A stretch of 64,000 nt of DNA from JABCPE02 sp963516475 (GTDB lineage: Bacteria; Bacteroidota; Bacteroidia; Flavobacteriales; Weeksellaceae). Both the position numbers and the translations under genes were made by a program. Location of the stretch: positions 1 through 64,000 of the forward strand of contig CAUQBR010000005.1 of NCBI GenBank assembly GCA_963516475.1. The letters are read 5' to 3'. The notes under the pieces were generated by a model, which did no database searches, was not told where the DNA came from, and was given only the letters and a program-made list of their open reading frames with translations. Positions 33,485 to 42,462 of this stretch are shown here, one piece after another. Within the stretch, counting starts at the first letter, position 1. Each line of letters begins with the position of its first letter.

Positions 33485-33668
33485 ATGAGAAATAAAATTC
33501 TACTTGTTTTTATTAGGTTTAGTTTTTTGTGCCGGAATTTATACATTTTATGAGCATATCGCAGGAGGAAAATGCAAACCAAATGGCACATGCACCGCTT
33601 GTAAAAACTGCTCTGGATGCAAACACTGCCACAAAGAAGGCGGAACTTGCAGTGTATGCAGGAGATAA
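33485..33668 (+). pseudogene. small Cys-rich secreted protein gene, frameshifted in a T run
   Basis: Removing one T from the five-T run at 33507-33511 joins an ATG start to a frame encoding about 60 residues. These are an N-terminal membrane/signal segment (MRNKILLVLLGLVFCAG) and then a Cys-rich tail (KCKPNGTCTACKNCSGCKHC, followed by HKEGGTCSVC) with eight Cys in 30 residues. I recall similar small proteins in Chryseobacterium-type genomes. As given, the ATG frame stops after 22 codons. An unshifted version could start at TTG 33504. A promoter in front and a terminator after support a real gene. The cause could be sequencing error, decay or slippage-based switching. Confidence 0.65.
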
Positions 33669-33686
33669 ATTTCGGAGGGAAAAATT

Positions 33687-33717
33687 AAAGGCTTAAAATA
33701 ATTTAAGCCCTTTTTTA
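33687..33717 (+). terminator. intrinsic terminator of small Cys-rich gene
   Basis: GGCTTAAA/TTTAAGCC perfect stem with a 4-nt loop, followed by six T residues. Confidence 0.85.
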
Positions 33718-33735
33718 TCTTAATTAAGATTTATT

Positions 33736-34971
33736 TTATTTAAAAGTCATCTGCATCACTTCCAAATCAAATTCGGCAGCGGCAGTGAGAATATGGTCAA
33801 AGATATCCGCCTGTATCTGCTCGTAATCTGCCATTCCAGATTTATTAGCGAAACAGTAGATTTCCAGCGGCATTCCCTCTGGGCTGATTTCCATCTGACG
33901 CACCAAGAGTAAATCGTTCTGGGAAATGTTCGGATTATTTTTCAGATAATTCAGCGTGTATGTTCTAAAAACACCGATGTTGGTAAGCTGTTTTCCATTG
34001 ATTACCCGCTGTCCGTTAGGGATTTTTTCTCGTTCTTTTTTTATCTCAGTATATCTTCGTTCTAGATATTCGGAAATCAGGTTGATGTCTCTAAGCCTTT
34101 CATAAAACTCATCGTCTATAAACTTGAACGACTTGATATTGAAATAGATAGACCTTTTTATCCTTTTCTGGTTTCCATCATACATCACCTGAATGTTTTT
34201 AATCTCGGTGCTGAGCAGGTCGTAGGTCGGAATCGTAGAAACAGTCTTATCAAAATTTTTAATCTTAGTGGTCAAAAGATTGATTTCCTGAACATTACCT
34301 TCGATGTCATATTTTTTAATTCCTACCCAGTCGCCCACTTTCAGGTTTTTAGAAATGGAAACATGAAGTCCTGTGATGAGCCCTAGAATAGTATCCCTAA
34401 ATATCAATAAAATCAATGCCGTAAAAGCTCCGATATAGCCTAAAATGGCAGTAACGGTAACACCCATCAGTTTCGCAGTGACAATCAGCACAATACATAG
34501 GTAGCCCAATAATTTGAGAATACCATATATCGCGCGAAACATGGTAACACGATACTGATTGCTTTTGAAAATGTAGTATTTTTCTATAGATTTCAGGACT
34601 TTATCAACGAGTTTTATCAGAACATAAGTTCCATAAACACCGATGATAAAATCTAAAAGTTCATAACTTTTGGGGTGCCGCCAGAAAACTTCCTGAATGA
34701 AGAAATCCGCAAAAACCCATGGTATAAAATGCACAAAAGAAACATGCACTTCGGTTTCCAGCATCGCCTTTACCCACGCATTATCATATTTACTTGATAT
34801 GAATTTCAGCACCCAGCCTACTATTTTTCTGATGACAAGATCCACCAAAAAAATGATTATGATAAAAAATATAGACTTTAATGCTATTTGTGTAAATAGT
34901 ATAGTTCCATCAGGAAAATTGTCCCTCACAAAGAAATGGATACTTTCGCTGATTTGCTTTATTAAATCCAT
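33736..34971 (-). CDS. mechanosensitive ion channel, MscS family (YbdG-like)
   Basis: 411 residues, with about five transmembrane helices in the first 200. The pore-helix and beta-domain signature is GAFTALILLIFRDTILGLITG, then LHVSISKNLKVGDWVGIKKY and GNVQEINLLTTKIKNFD. The C-terminal cytoplasmic domain is long. The size and extra N-terminal helices match the YbdG-like branch (about 415 residues) more than MscS itself. It would open under membrane tension to release osmolytes after down-shock. Confidence 0.9.
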   Translation of the reverse strand: MDLIKQISESIHFFVRDNFPDGTILFTQIALKSIFFIIIIFLVDLVIRKIVGWVLKFISSKYDNAWVKAMLETEVHVSFVHFIPWVFADFFIQEVFWRHPKSYELLDFIIGVYGTYVLIKLVDKVLKSIEKYYIFKSNQYRVTMFRAIYGILKLLGYLCIVLIVTAKLMGVTVTAILGYIGAFTALILLIFRDTILGLITGLHVSISKNLKVGDWVGIKKYDIEGNVQEINLLTTKIKNFDKTVSTIPTYDLLSTEIKNIQVMYDGNQKRIKRSIYFNIKSFKFIDDEFYERLRDINLISEYLERRYTEIKKEREKIPNGQRVINGKQLTNIGVFRTYTLNYLKNNPNISQNDLLLVRQMEISPEGMPLEIYCFANKSGMADYEQIQADIFDHILTAAAEFDLEVMQMTFK

Positions 34972-34991
34972 GAATCAAAAAAATATAGAAG

Positions 34992-34999
34992 CAAATTTA
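34992..34999 (-). promoter_or_regulatory. predicted promoter -7 box of mechanosensitive channel gene
   Basis: TAAATTTG on the minus strand, 20 nt before the ATG. Confidence 0.5.
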
Positions 35000-35055
35000 A
35001 CTTTTTTATTCATTCCACAAAAGGAATGTAAGGAATACACCCTATAAATGGGAAT

Positions 35056-36048
35056 TTATCCGTAGTATTGTTTTTTAAACAGCCACATTGCCAACGAAGT
35101 AGGCAGGGCTAATTTTATGGCTTTTTTCTTGGTTTCTTTTGAAAATTCAGATGAAAAATAATCCATAATTCCCAAAGAAGATAAGGTCTGATAGTTACGG
35201 TGGCTTTCTTTCCAAAGTTCCTCATTCTGCTGGGCTTTCCAGTTCATCTGAAGTGTCAGTGTTTCATAATCCACGAGATATTTCAGGATTAAATTTCTCC
35301 TCTCGCCTTTTTGTTTTCTCAGTTCTTGGTCTATGTGCTGACCAATGGTAAACCAATTGTCAAAATTTCGTTTGGTTCTGTTATGAATCACCGATTTTGC
35401 ATGTAGAAAATAAGTGTATGTTATTCCTTTGTGCAGGGCTATTTTATTCATTTTCAAAACCAAATGAAAAGTCCAAAGTTCATCTTGAGCAAAAAGTCCC
35501 TTCACAAAATATAATTTATTTTGGCGTAAATAATCCACAATAAACAATTTATTCACCGCATAAGTCACCAGATTTCCCTTAGAAAATTCACGCAAAATAT
35601 TATCATTGCCTTCGATTACATCCTTATCCGAATTTATTTTTATCGCTATAGATTTCTTGCCTGTTTCCAGTTCTTCACACTCCAGCTGAGATATAGTCAT
35701 CTCAGCCTGTGTTCTTTCGGCTATTTCTACAAGAGCTTCTATGCAGTCTGGCGTAATGACATCATCACTATCCAAGAAAAAAAGATATTTTCCCTGCGCA
35801 GTGTCTATTCCCTTGTTTCTCACGACAGAAAGCCCAGAATTCTCCTCCAAATGGTATATTTTCCAGTTTTGGAGATTGTGTTTTTGGATAAAATCTTCTG
35901 CTATCTGCACGGAGTTGTCAGGAGTTTTGTCATCTATCAAAGTGACTTCTAAATTTTTATATGTCTGATTAACAACGGATAACAGACATTTCTCTAAAAA
36001 CTCCTCGCATTTAAAAAGCGGAATAGATATGGTAACTAACGGCAACAT
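35056..36048 (-). CDS. glycosyltransferase family 2
   Basis: 330 residues. It begins PLVTISIPLFKCEEFLEKCL with the GT-A motifs LIDDKTPDNS (donor nucleotide) and FLDSDDVIT (DxD metal site), then the acceptor-binding half. This architecture is typical of O-antigen or capsule glycosyltransferases. It is divergent from the plus-strand glycan genes and shares a 78-nt intergenic region with them, so it belongs to the same surface-polysaccharide block. Confidence 0.92.
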   Translation of the reverse strand: MLPLVTISIPLFKCEEFLEKCLLSVVNQTYKNLEVTLIDDKTPDNSVQIAEDFIQKHNLQNWKIYHLEENSGLSVVRNKGIDTAQGKYLFFLDSDDVITPDCIEALVEIAERTQAEMTISQLECEELETGKKSIAIKINSDKDVIEGNDNILREFSKGNLVTYAVNKLFIVDYLRQNKLYFVKGLFAQDELWTFHLVLKMNKIALHKGITYTYFLHAKSVIHNRTKRNFDNWFTIGQHIDQELRKQKGERRNLILKYLVDYETLTLQMNWKAQQNEELWKESHRNYQTLSSLGIMDYFSSEFSKETKKKAIKLALPTSLAMWLFKKQYYG

Positions 36049-36069
36049 TCTCTCTTATTTTCTTTCGCA

Positions 36070-36077
36070 CAAAAATA
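36070..36077 (-). promoter_or_regulatory. predicted promoter -7 box of GT2 gene
   Basis: TATTTTTG on the minus strand, 21 nt before the ATG. It is divergent from 36100-36107. Confidence 0.55.
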
Positions 36078-36099
36078 ACTATTTTTATCATAAAAGTTA

Positions 36100-36107
36100 T
36101 ATCTTTG
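36100..36107 (+). promoter_or_regulatory. predicted promoter -7 box of the glycan operon
   Basis: TATCTTTG, 19 nt before the acyltransferase ATG at 36127. It probably drives the tightly spaced genes through about 43.5 kb. Confidence 0.6.
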
Positions 36108-36126
36108 TCTGATAAATAGAGCAAAA

Positions 36127-36678
36127 ATGCATTTTCTATCCAAAATTATTTTAAAATTACTAAAAAAAAGCAGCTTAAAAAAGTTGAGCAGCAGTCCTAA
36201 CAGCACCATAGGAAGCAATATGAAAATTGGTGATTTTTGTAATTTTTCTTTTTATCCCAATGCTAAAAAAATAAGCATTGGCTGTGGTTTTAGCATAAGA
36301 AACTATTGTAATATTTTGGTGAGTAACGATGCAGAGCTACACATTGGCAATAATGTTTTTATGAATAACTATTGCTCTATCAACTGTTTAGAAAAAATAG
36401 AAATAGGAGAAAATACGCTTTTTGGTGAAGGAGTGAAACTATACGACCACAACCACCAGTATAGCGCCTCTCCAGAGTTTAGAGTGGAACATCAGAAATT
36501 CAATTCTGCTCCTATCAAAATAGGGAAAAACTGCTGGCTCGGAAGTAATGTAATCGTGCTGAAAGGAGTGACCATCGGTGATAATGTTATCATCGGTGCG
36601 GGCTGTGTTATTCACAAAGATATTCCAGCTAGCTCTATGATCATCAACAAACAAGAACACATTGTAAAAAATATTTGA
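36127..36678 (+). CDS. acyltransferase of the left-handed beta-helix (hexapeptide repeat) type
   Basis: 183 residues with isoleucine-patch hexapeptide repeats through most of the chain (MKIGDFCNFSF, LHIGNNVFMNNY, EKIEIGENTLFGEGV, GKNCWLGSNVIVLKGVTIGD). The putative catalytic His is in YDHNHQYSA. It resembles WcaF/LacA-like O-acetyltransferases and probably transfers acetyl from CoA to a sugar hydroxyl. It is the first gene of the plus-strand glycan operon; the aminotransferase ATG comes 2 nt after its stop. Confidence 0.9.
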   Translation: MHFLSKIILKLLKKSSLKKLSSSPNSTIGSNMKIGDFCNFSFYPNAKKISIGCGFSIRNYCNILVSNDAELHIGNNVFMNNYCSINCLEKIEIGENTLFGEGVKLYDHNHQYSASPEFRVEHQKFNSAPIKIGKNCWLGSNVIVLKGVTIGDNVIIGAGCVIHKDIPASSMIINKQEHIVKNI

Positions 36679-36680
36679 TA

Positions 36681-37763
36681 ATGATACCTGTAACTAAACC
36701 TTTTCTACCTCCAAAAGAGGAATATCTAAAATATATTGATGGAATCTGGAACCGCCAATGGCTTACTAACATGGGGCCTCTGGCAAGCCAGCTAGAAATG
36801 GAACTAAAAGAATTCCTTGATTTCCAACATTTATTATTTGTAACCAATGGAACTGTAGCTATCCAAATGGCTATCAAGGCTTTAGATATAACGGGAGAGA
36901 TTATAACCACACCGTTTTCATTTGTGGCGACTACAAGTTCTATTGTCTGGGAAGGCTGTACACCAATATTTGTGGATATTTGTCCCGAATCTCTATGCAT
37001 AGATGTAGATAAAATAGAAGACGCCATCACAGAGAAAACCCAAGCTATCTTGGCTACACATGTCTATGGAAACCCTTGTGATGTGCTTAAAATAGAGCAG
37101 ATTGCTAAAAAACACAATTTAAAGGTAATCTACGATGCAGCCCATGCTTTTGGGGTAAAAGTAAATGGAAAATCTGTTTTTGAATATGGTGATATTTCCA
37201 CTTGTTCCCTACATTCCACTAAACTCTATCACTCTGTGGAAGGCGGACTGATTATTACCCAAAATCCTGATTTGCTAAAAAAACTGGCGTCTATTCGTAA
37301 TTTTGGAATTTCTGGATTTGATTCGTTTTCGGAATTGGGAATTAATGGCAAAAACTCTGAGTTTCACGCGGCTATGGGATTAGCAAACCTAAAACACACC
37401 GAGGCAATCCACAACCAACGCAAAAAACTATCCGAATGCTACGATAAAAATCTAAAAAACCTAAAAGCACGAAAAGTAATATGGCATAAGGATGCGACCC
37501 AAAACTACGCCTACTATCCTATAGTTTTAGAATCAGAGAAGCTTTTATTAAAAATCAAAGCAGAGCTAGACCTTAATGAAATCTTTACCCGAAGATATTT
37601 TTATCCGAGCTTGGCATCTTCTCTGCCATACCTCCCAAAGGTAGAATTCCCTATCACAGAGGATATTTCGAGAAGAGTGCTTTGTCTTCCGCTGTACTTT
37701 GATTTGACAGAAGAAGAAATTGATTATATTTGTCGTCTAATGTTAAGAGTTCAAAATAATTAA
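36681..37763 (+). CDS. DegT/DnrJ/EryC1/StrS family sugar aminotransferase
   Basis: 360 residues. It is a PLP-dependent enzyme with the Schiff-base Lys181 in LHSTKLYHSVEGG and the family motifs FVTNGTVAIQMAIKAL and YDAAHAFGV. These enzymes aminate keto-sugars bound to nucleotides to give 3- or 4-amino-deoxyhexoses. A NeuD-like acyltransferase follows 2 nt later, so the amino group made here is probably N-acylated next. A TTG six bases upstream is a possible but less likely start. Confidence 0.93.
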   Translation: MIPVTKPFLPPKEEYLKYIDGIWNRQWLTNMGPLASQLEMELKEFLDFQHLLFVTNGTVAIQMAIKALDITGEIITTPFSFVATTSSIVWEGCTPIFVDICPESLCIDVDKIEDAITEKTQAILATHVYGNPCDVLKIEQIAKKHNLKVIYDAAHAFGVKVNGKSVFEYGDISTCSLHSTKLYHSVEGGLIITQNPDLLKKLASIRNFGISGFDSFSELGINGKNSEFHAAMGLANLKHTEAIHNQRKKLSECYDKNLKNLKARKVIWHKDATQNYAYYPIVLESEKLLLKIKAELDLNEIFTRRYFYPSLASSLPYLPKVEFPITEDISRRVLCLPLYFDLTEEEIDYICRLMLRVQNN

Positions 37764-37765
37764 GA

Positions 37766-38407
37766 ATGAAAAAAATAGCAATTATAGGCGCTGGCGGATT
37801 TGGAAGAGAAGTTGTGTGCCTCATCAATGCTATCAATGAAAAAAACGAAGAATGGGATTTTATTGGTTTTTTTGATGATGTGAAAAATATCGGCTATGAA
37901 AATGAATATGGAAAAGTTTTGGGAAGAATAAAGGATTTAAATTCTTATCCTGAATCACTTGCAGTAGTTGTGGCTATCGCAAAACCATCTGCAATAGAAG
38001 TTATCGTAAAAAGTATAAAATCATCTAACATCTATTTTCCCAATTTAATTGCTCCTAATGTTATTTTTTTTGACAAAAACAACATATCTTTAGGGCGAGG
38101 AAACATTATAAGTTTTGGATGTTCTATCAGCTGTAATGTTCATATTGGAAATTTTAATATATTGAATTGTTGTATTTTAGTAGGACACGACACCAAAATA
38201 GGTGATTATAATGCCATTATGCCATCAACAAACATTTCTGGAAATGTTACAATGGGAGAGAGAAATTTTCTTGGGGTTTCTTCTGTTATTTTAGAGAAAC
38301 TTACCATAGGAAATGACACCACAATTGGAGCAAACAGCCTGATTTTCAGAAACACAAAAGACAAAAACACCTACATAGGCAACCCAGCAAGTATTGTTAA
38401 ACTATAA
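37766..38407 (+). CDS. NeuD/PglD family sugar N-acyltransferase
   Basis: 213 residues. The N-terminal Rossmann-like domain (KIAIIGAGGFGREVVCLINA, then FIGFFDD) binds the nucleotide sugar. From about residue 85 a left-handed beta-helix follows (ISLGRGNIISFGCSI, NVHIGNFNILNCCILVGHD with the catalytic His, NYNAIMPSTNISGNV-like repeats). PglD-type enzymes N-acetylate UDP-4-amino sugars. The next gene is an acyl carrier protein, so the donor here could be an acyl-ACP; that is inference. Confidence 0.92.
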   Translation: MKKIAIIGAGGFGREVVCLINAINEKNEEWDFIGFFDDVKNIGYENEYGKVLGRIKDLNSYPESLAVVVAIAKPSAIEVIVKSIKSSNIYFPNLIAPNVIFFDKNNISLGRGNIISFGCSISCNVHIGNFNILNCCILVGHDTKIGDYNAIMPSTNISGNVTMGERNFLGVSSVILEKLTIGNDTTIGANSLIFRNTKDKNTYIGNPASIVKL

Positions 38408-38419
38408 AATATATAAAAA

Positions 38420-38650
38420 ATGACAACAGAAAAATTTTTAGAAAATTTTGCAAATCTTTTTGATGAAACAGATCCATCAGAAATCACCCTTTCAACAGAG
38501 TTTAGAAATTTAGATGAATGGAGTTCTCTTATTACTTTATCTGTTATCGCAATGGCTGACGAAGAATATGATGTAAAACTAAAAGGAGATGATATTAAAA
38601 ATGCTGAAACAGTAGAAGATCTTTATAACATCATAAAAGACAAAAAGTAA
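38420..38650 (+). CDS. acyl carrier protein
   Basis: 76 residues, acidic and helical. The phosphopantetheine serine is Ser36 in LDEWSSLITLSVIAM, where the usual DSL is replaced by SSL. The C-terminus (IKNAETVEDLYNIIKD) matches the last helix of ACPs. It differs from the housekeeping AcpP type and resembles dedicated ACPs in polysaccharide and secondary-metabolite loci. It sits between the N-acyltransferase and the SDR/KAS III genes and probably carries the acyl chain these enzymes build. Confidence 0.9.
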   Translation: MTTEKFLENFANLFDETDPSEITLSTEFRNLDEWSSLITLSVIAMADEEYDVKLKGDDIKNAETVEDLYNIIKDKK

Positions 38651-38660
38651 AACACAAAAC

Positions 38661-39410
38661 ATGTATAATCCTTTTTCTTTACAAAATAAAACTATTTTAG
38701 TAACAGGGGCTTCCTCTGGTATAGGTAAAGCTATCGCTATCGAATGTTCTAAAATGGGAGCTAAAGTCTTTGTCACAGGACGAAATGAACAGCGGCTACA
38801 AGAAACTTTTAATCAACTAGATGGAGAACAGCCCCATTACATTATCGCTGATTTAACAATAAAAGAGGACATTGATAATTTAGTGGAGAAAGTAAAGGAT
38901 TTAGATGGATTAGTAAATTGTTCCGGTATTTCAGGGCATTCTTTGTTTTCTTTTTTGAAAGAAGAGGAAGTTAAAAATATGTTTGATATTAACTTTTTCT
39001 CTCAAATGAATGTTTGTAAGCAACTTTTAAGAAAAAAGAAAATAAATAAAGGAGCATCTATTGTTTTTTTAACCTCTACTTCTGGAATATTATCTTCATA
39101 CATAGGCGGAAGTATTTATTCTGCTACCAAAGGAGCTTTAAATGGTTTAATAAAAAGTATGGCCATTGAACTAGCGCCAAAAAAAATCAGAGTAAATAGT
39201 GTGATGCCTAGTATGATAGAAACTACCATAATGAGTTCGGGAGATGTTACAGAAGAGCAATTTGAAGCTGACAAACAAAAATATCCACTTAAAAGATATG
39301 GAAAACCTGAAGAGGTAGCCTATGCTACAATCTATCTCTTATCTGATGCAAGCACATGGACAACAGGAACTAACTTGCTTTTAGATGGTGGACGCTCTAT
39401 TAATTATTAA
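38661..39410 (+). CDS. SDR family oxidoreductase (FabG-like ketoreductase)
   Basis: 249 residues. The Rossmann motif is TGASSGIGKA, and the catalytic residues are Ser (STSGILSSYIGG), Tyr and Lys (YSATKGALNG). The C-terminal motif TGTNLLLDGGRSI is standard for FabG-like enzymes. Placed between an ACP and a KAS III gene, it most likely reduces a 3-ketoacyl-ACP to the 3-hydroxyacyl-ACP. The next gene begins 3 nt later. Confidence 0.93.
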   Translation: MYNPFSLQNKTILVTGASSGIGKAIAIECSKMGAKVFVTGRNEQRLQETFNQLDGEQPHYIIADLTIKEDIDNLVEKVKDLDGLVNCSGISGHSLFSFLKEEEVKNMFDINFFSQMNVCKQLLRKKKINKGASIVFLTSTSGILSSYIGGSIYSATKGALNGLIKSMAIELAPKKIRVNSVMPSMIETTIMSSGDVTEEQFEADKQKYPLKRYGKPEEVAYATIYLLSDASTWTTGTNLLLDGGRSINY

Positions 39411-39413
39411 AAT

Positions 39414-40421
39414 ATGAAAACATATATAAAAGCCTTAGCTTACACACTTCCTGAAAATGAAATCACTAATGAACAATTAGTAAAAGAATTTCCTGAATGG
39501 AGTGTTGATAAAATAGCAGATAAAGTAGGGATAAATACTCGTTTTGTGGCATCTGAAAACGAAACTTCCTCTGATTTAGCAGTAAAAGCTGCTGAAAAAC
39601 TATTTTTAGAAAACCCTAACATAAATAAGGAAAATATTGATTTTGTGTTATTTTGTACCCAAAGTCCAGATTATTTTCTTCCAACTTCTGCATGTATTAT
39701 TCAAAACAAATTGGGACTGCCGACAACTTGTGGAGCATTAGATTTTAATTTGGGATGCTCTGGTTACATCTATGGGCTATCATTGGCAAAAGGGCTTATT
39801 TTAGGAGGAATAGCAAATAATGTGCTGCTTTTAACAGGTGAAACTTATTCCAAATATTTACACCCAAAGGACAAAGGAAATAGAACCATTTTCGGTGATG
39901 CAGGTTCGGCTACTCTGATTTCTACAGAAGGCTTTGCTGAAATTGGAAATTTTAGTTTAGGAACAGATGGAAAAGGTGCAGAAAATCTAATAGTAAAAAC
40001 AGGTGGACTGCGTTGTAAAAGCCCTATGAATGACCTGACTTTTGATGAAAAATCAAATCCTACTTCATCAGATTATTTGTATATGAATGGTTCTGAAATC
40101 TTCAATTTTACCATTGAGGCCGTTCCTGAACTCGTGAAAAACACTTTACTTAAAAATAAACTTACTAATGATGAAATAGAAGGATTTGTTTTCCACCAAG
40201 CCAATAAATTCATGCTAAATTTTCTTCGAAAAAAATTAAAAATAAATGAAGAAAAATTCCACTATTACATGAGTGAGGTCGGGAATACTGTTTCTTCAAC
40301 TGTTCCCATTGTCTTATATGAAAAACTAAAAAATGGAGAACTCCATGGAAATATTCTTCTAGGAGGTTTTGGTGTAGGATATTCTTGGGGAGGATGTGTC
40401 ATAAACATCAAAACACAATAA
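39414..40421 (+). CDS. 3-oxoacyl-ACP synthase III-type ketosynthase (copy 1)
   Basis: 335 residues. Thiolase fold with the KAS III triad: Cys115 in FNLGCSGYIYG, His in FVFHQANKFML and Asn in EVGNTVSSTVP. It lacks the features of housekeeping FabH but closely resembles the second KAS III in this window (44669-45634), sharing CTQSPDY, GALDFNLGCSG and NRTIFGD. It would start or extend a short acyl chain on the neighbouring ACP. The genes from the ACP to this one are spaced 3-10 nt and look like one module. Confidence 0.93.
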   Translation: MKTYIKALAYTLPENEITNEQLVKEFPEWSVDKIADKVGINTRFVASENETSSDLAVKAAEKLFLENPNINKENIDFVLFCTQSPDYFLPTSACIIQNKLGLPTTCGALDFNLGCSGYIYGLSLAKGLILGGIANNVLLLTGETYSKYLHPKDKGNRTIFGDAGSATLISTEGFAEIGNFSLGTDGKGAENLIVKTGGLRCKSPMNDLTFDEKSNPTSSDYLYMNGSEIFNFTIEAVPELVKNTLLKNKLTNDEIEGFVFHQANKFMLNFLRKKLKINEEKFHYYMSEVGNTVSSTVPIVLYEKLKNGELHGNILLGGFGVGYSWGGCVINIKTQ

Positions 40422-40474
40422 AAATATCTACTTCCAAAAGAACTACTAAATAAGTTCATTAAAATATTAGAATT

Positions 40475-41347
40475 ATGAAAAATCCATTAGTAAGTGTCAT
40501 TATGATTACTTATGGACACGAAAAATACATACAAAAAGCGATAGAGGGAGTGTTTTTACAAAAAACTAATTTCCCTGTAGAGCTTATCATTGCTAATGAT
40601 TGTTCGCCTGATAATACAGATGAACTTGTAAAAGAAATCATAAAAAAATCTCCCTCTAATATCGAGGTAAAATACACTAAACATGAGATTAATAAGGGAA
40701 TGAATCCCAACTTCACTTGGGCTTACCAACAAGCACAGGGTAAATATGTGGCCATATGTGATGGTGATGACTACTGGACGGATGAAAACAAACTACAGAA
40801 ACAAATAGATTTTTTGGAGCAAAATTCAGACTACTCTATTTCATGTCATAATATATTTCTCCTAAACGGAGATACTCTATCTTCGGATAGTCCCTACGAT
40901 AAAGAAAACACCCAAGACACCTACACGCTAGAAGATCTTGCTTGTAGAAATATAGTTCCCACGCTTTCTTCTGTGTTTCGTAATCTTAAAATAAATCGTT
41001 TTCCTGACTGGTTTTCTTCTTCCCCTTTAGGAGATTATCCTCTCATGCTATGGGTGGCTCAAATGGGAAAAATAAAATATTTTAATGATAAAATGGCTGT
41101 TTACAGACAAAATACAGGAGTGTGGAGTGGAAAAAAAATCAATTATGAGAACTCATTCATGATGTTTGATGGATTGATTGAGCATTTTAAAGACAATCCC
41201 ACCGTCAAAAAGAATTTAAAAGACCATAAAGACAAATACATCAAAGCTATGCTATATTCCAAATCTTTTTCTGAAGTCATTAGAGACAAAAACTGGAAAG
41301 AGCTTAGCTGTATTGACAAACTAAAAGCCTTAATAAAATCATTATGA
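40475..41347 (+). CDS. glycosyltransferase family 2
   Basis: 290 residues. GT-A motifs: VSVIMITYGHEKYIQKAI, IIANDCSPDNT and CDGDDYWTD (DxD). The C-terminal part is typical of WcaA-like enzymes in O-antigen clusters. Its stop overlaps the start of the next gene by 4 nt (ATGA), so translation is coupled. Confidence 0.93.
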   Translation: MKNPLVSVIMITYGHEKYIQKAIEGVFLQKTNFPVELIIANDCSPDNTDELVKEIIKKSPSNIEVKYTKHEINKGMNPNFTWAYQQAQGKYVAICDGDDYWTDENKLQKQIDFLEQNSDYSISCHNIFLLNGDTLSSDSPYDKENTQDTYTLEDLACRNIVPTLSSVFRNLKINRFPDWFSSSPLGDYPLMLWVAQMGKIKYFNDKMAVYRQNTGVWSGKKINYENSFMMFDGLIEHFKDNPTVKKNLKDHKDKYIKAMLYSKSFSEVIRDKNWKELSCIDKLKALIKSL

Positions 41348-42462
41348 ATAATATGAAACAAGGAAGTACAAGAATTTTAGGATTAGATATGCTCAGATCT
41401 GCTGCTATATTTTTTGTAATGATTACTCATGGCGCAAGATTTATCCCAAAGCAAATTTCGGAGTACTATTCATTATTATTCTTTGATGGGGTTGGGATAT
41501 TTTTTGTTTTGAGTGGTTTTCTTATTGGTAATATTTTTATCAAACAAATGTCTTCTGAAAAGATTTCCATAGATGAAATCAAAATTTTCTGGATAAAGAG
41601 ATGGACTAGAACACTTCCCAATTATTTACTATTTCTATTCATTTGTCTAGGAATTTATACTTTTTCAGAGAGCGAAATTTGGAAATATTTTATTTTTGTA
41701 CAAAACCTAACATCTAATCCTAACACTGATTTTTTTGGATGGTCATGGAGTTTAAGTGTTGAAGAATGGTTTTATATCCTTCTTCCATTGGTAATTTATC
41801 TACTATTTAAATTAGGATTTTCTTTCAAAAAGTCAATTTTATTTTATATTATCATAACCATATTTGTCATATCCATAGGTAGAATCATACAATATTACTC
41901 TATTCCAAATTATAAATATGAGGATTTCGAAGTGATAAGATATTCTGTTTTTTACAGATTAGATTCTATCATGTTTGGAGTTTTAGGAGCTTTTATCCAT
42001 AATTATTATCCATCATTTTGGTCAAAAAATAAGAAAAAAGCAATGTATATCGGATTTTCCTTGCTTGTTATTAACTTCTTGATAAGTAAATTTATAACCT
42101 ATAGTTTTCCTTACAGAATATTAGAATTTACCATTACTTCTTCTATTGCATTATTATTTATTCCATATCTTAATACAATACGCCACAATACTGCACAATA
42201 CAATACTACGCAAAAAATTATCACCACTTTTAGTCTGATTTCTTACTCATTATATTTAGTAAACCCTATTGTAAGTGATGGAATTTCATATATCATAAAA
42301 GTCTTTTTTGAAGGAACAACTATTTCTAAAGTTCCTTGGGTTGTAATTTTTTCTATCTCCTACATCAGTTTTTGGGGAATATCACTGCTCCTATCTTATA
42401 TTATTTATCATCTTTTTGAAATCAAAGCAACAGAATATTTAAGAAAAAAACTAATCAAATGA
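41344..42462 (+). CDS. acyltransferase family 3 membrane protein (copy 1)
   Basis: 372 residues with about ten transmembrane helices. The N-terminal motif ILGLDMLRSAAIFFVMITHG carries the Arg and His conserved in acyltransferase-3 enzymes, which O-acylate glycans across the inner membrane. SLSVEEWFYILLPL is a second conserved motif. A short low-complexity stretch (RHNTAQYNTTQK) near residue 280 is encoded by small repeats around 42177-42215. It overlaps both neighbours by 4 nt. Confidence 0.92.
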   Translation: MNNMKQGSTRILGLDMLRSAAIFFVMITHGARFIPKQISEYYSLLFFDGVGIFFVLSGFLIGNIFIKQMSSEKISIDEIKIFWIKRWTRTLPNYLLFLFICLGIYTFSESEIWKYFIFVQNLTSNPNTDFFGWSWSLSVEEWFYILLPLVIYLLFKLGFSFKKSILFYIIITIFVISIGRIIQYYSIPNYKYEDFEVIRYSVFYRLDSIMFGVLGAFIHNYYPSFWSKNKKKAMYIGFSLLVINFLISKFITYSFPYRILEFTITSSIALLFIPYLNTIRHNTAQYNTTQKIITTFSLISYSLYLVNPIVSDGISYIIKVFFEGTTISKVPWVVIFSISYISFWGISLLLSYIIYHLFEIKATEYLRKKLIK

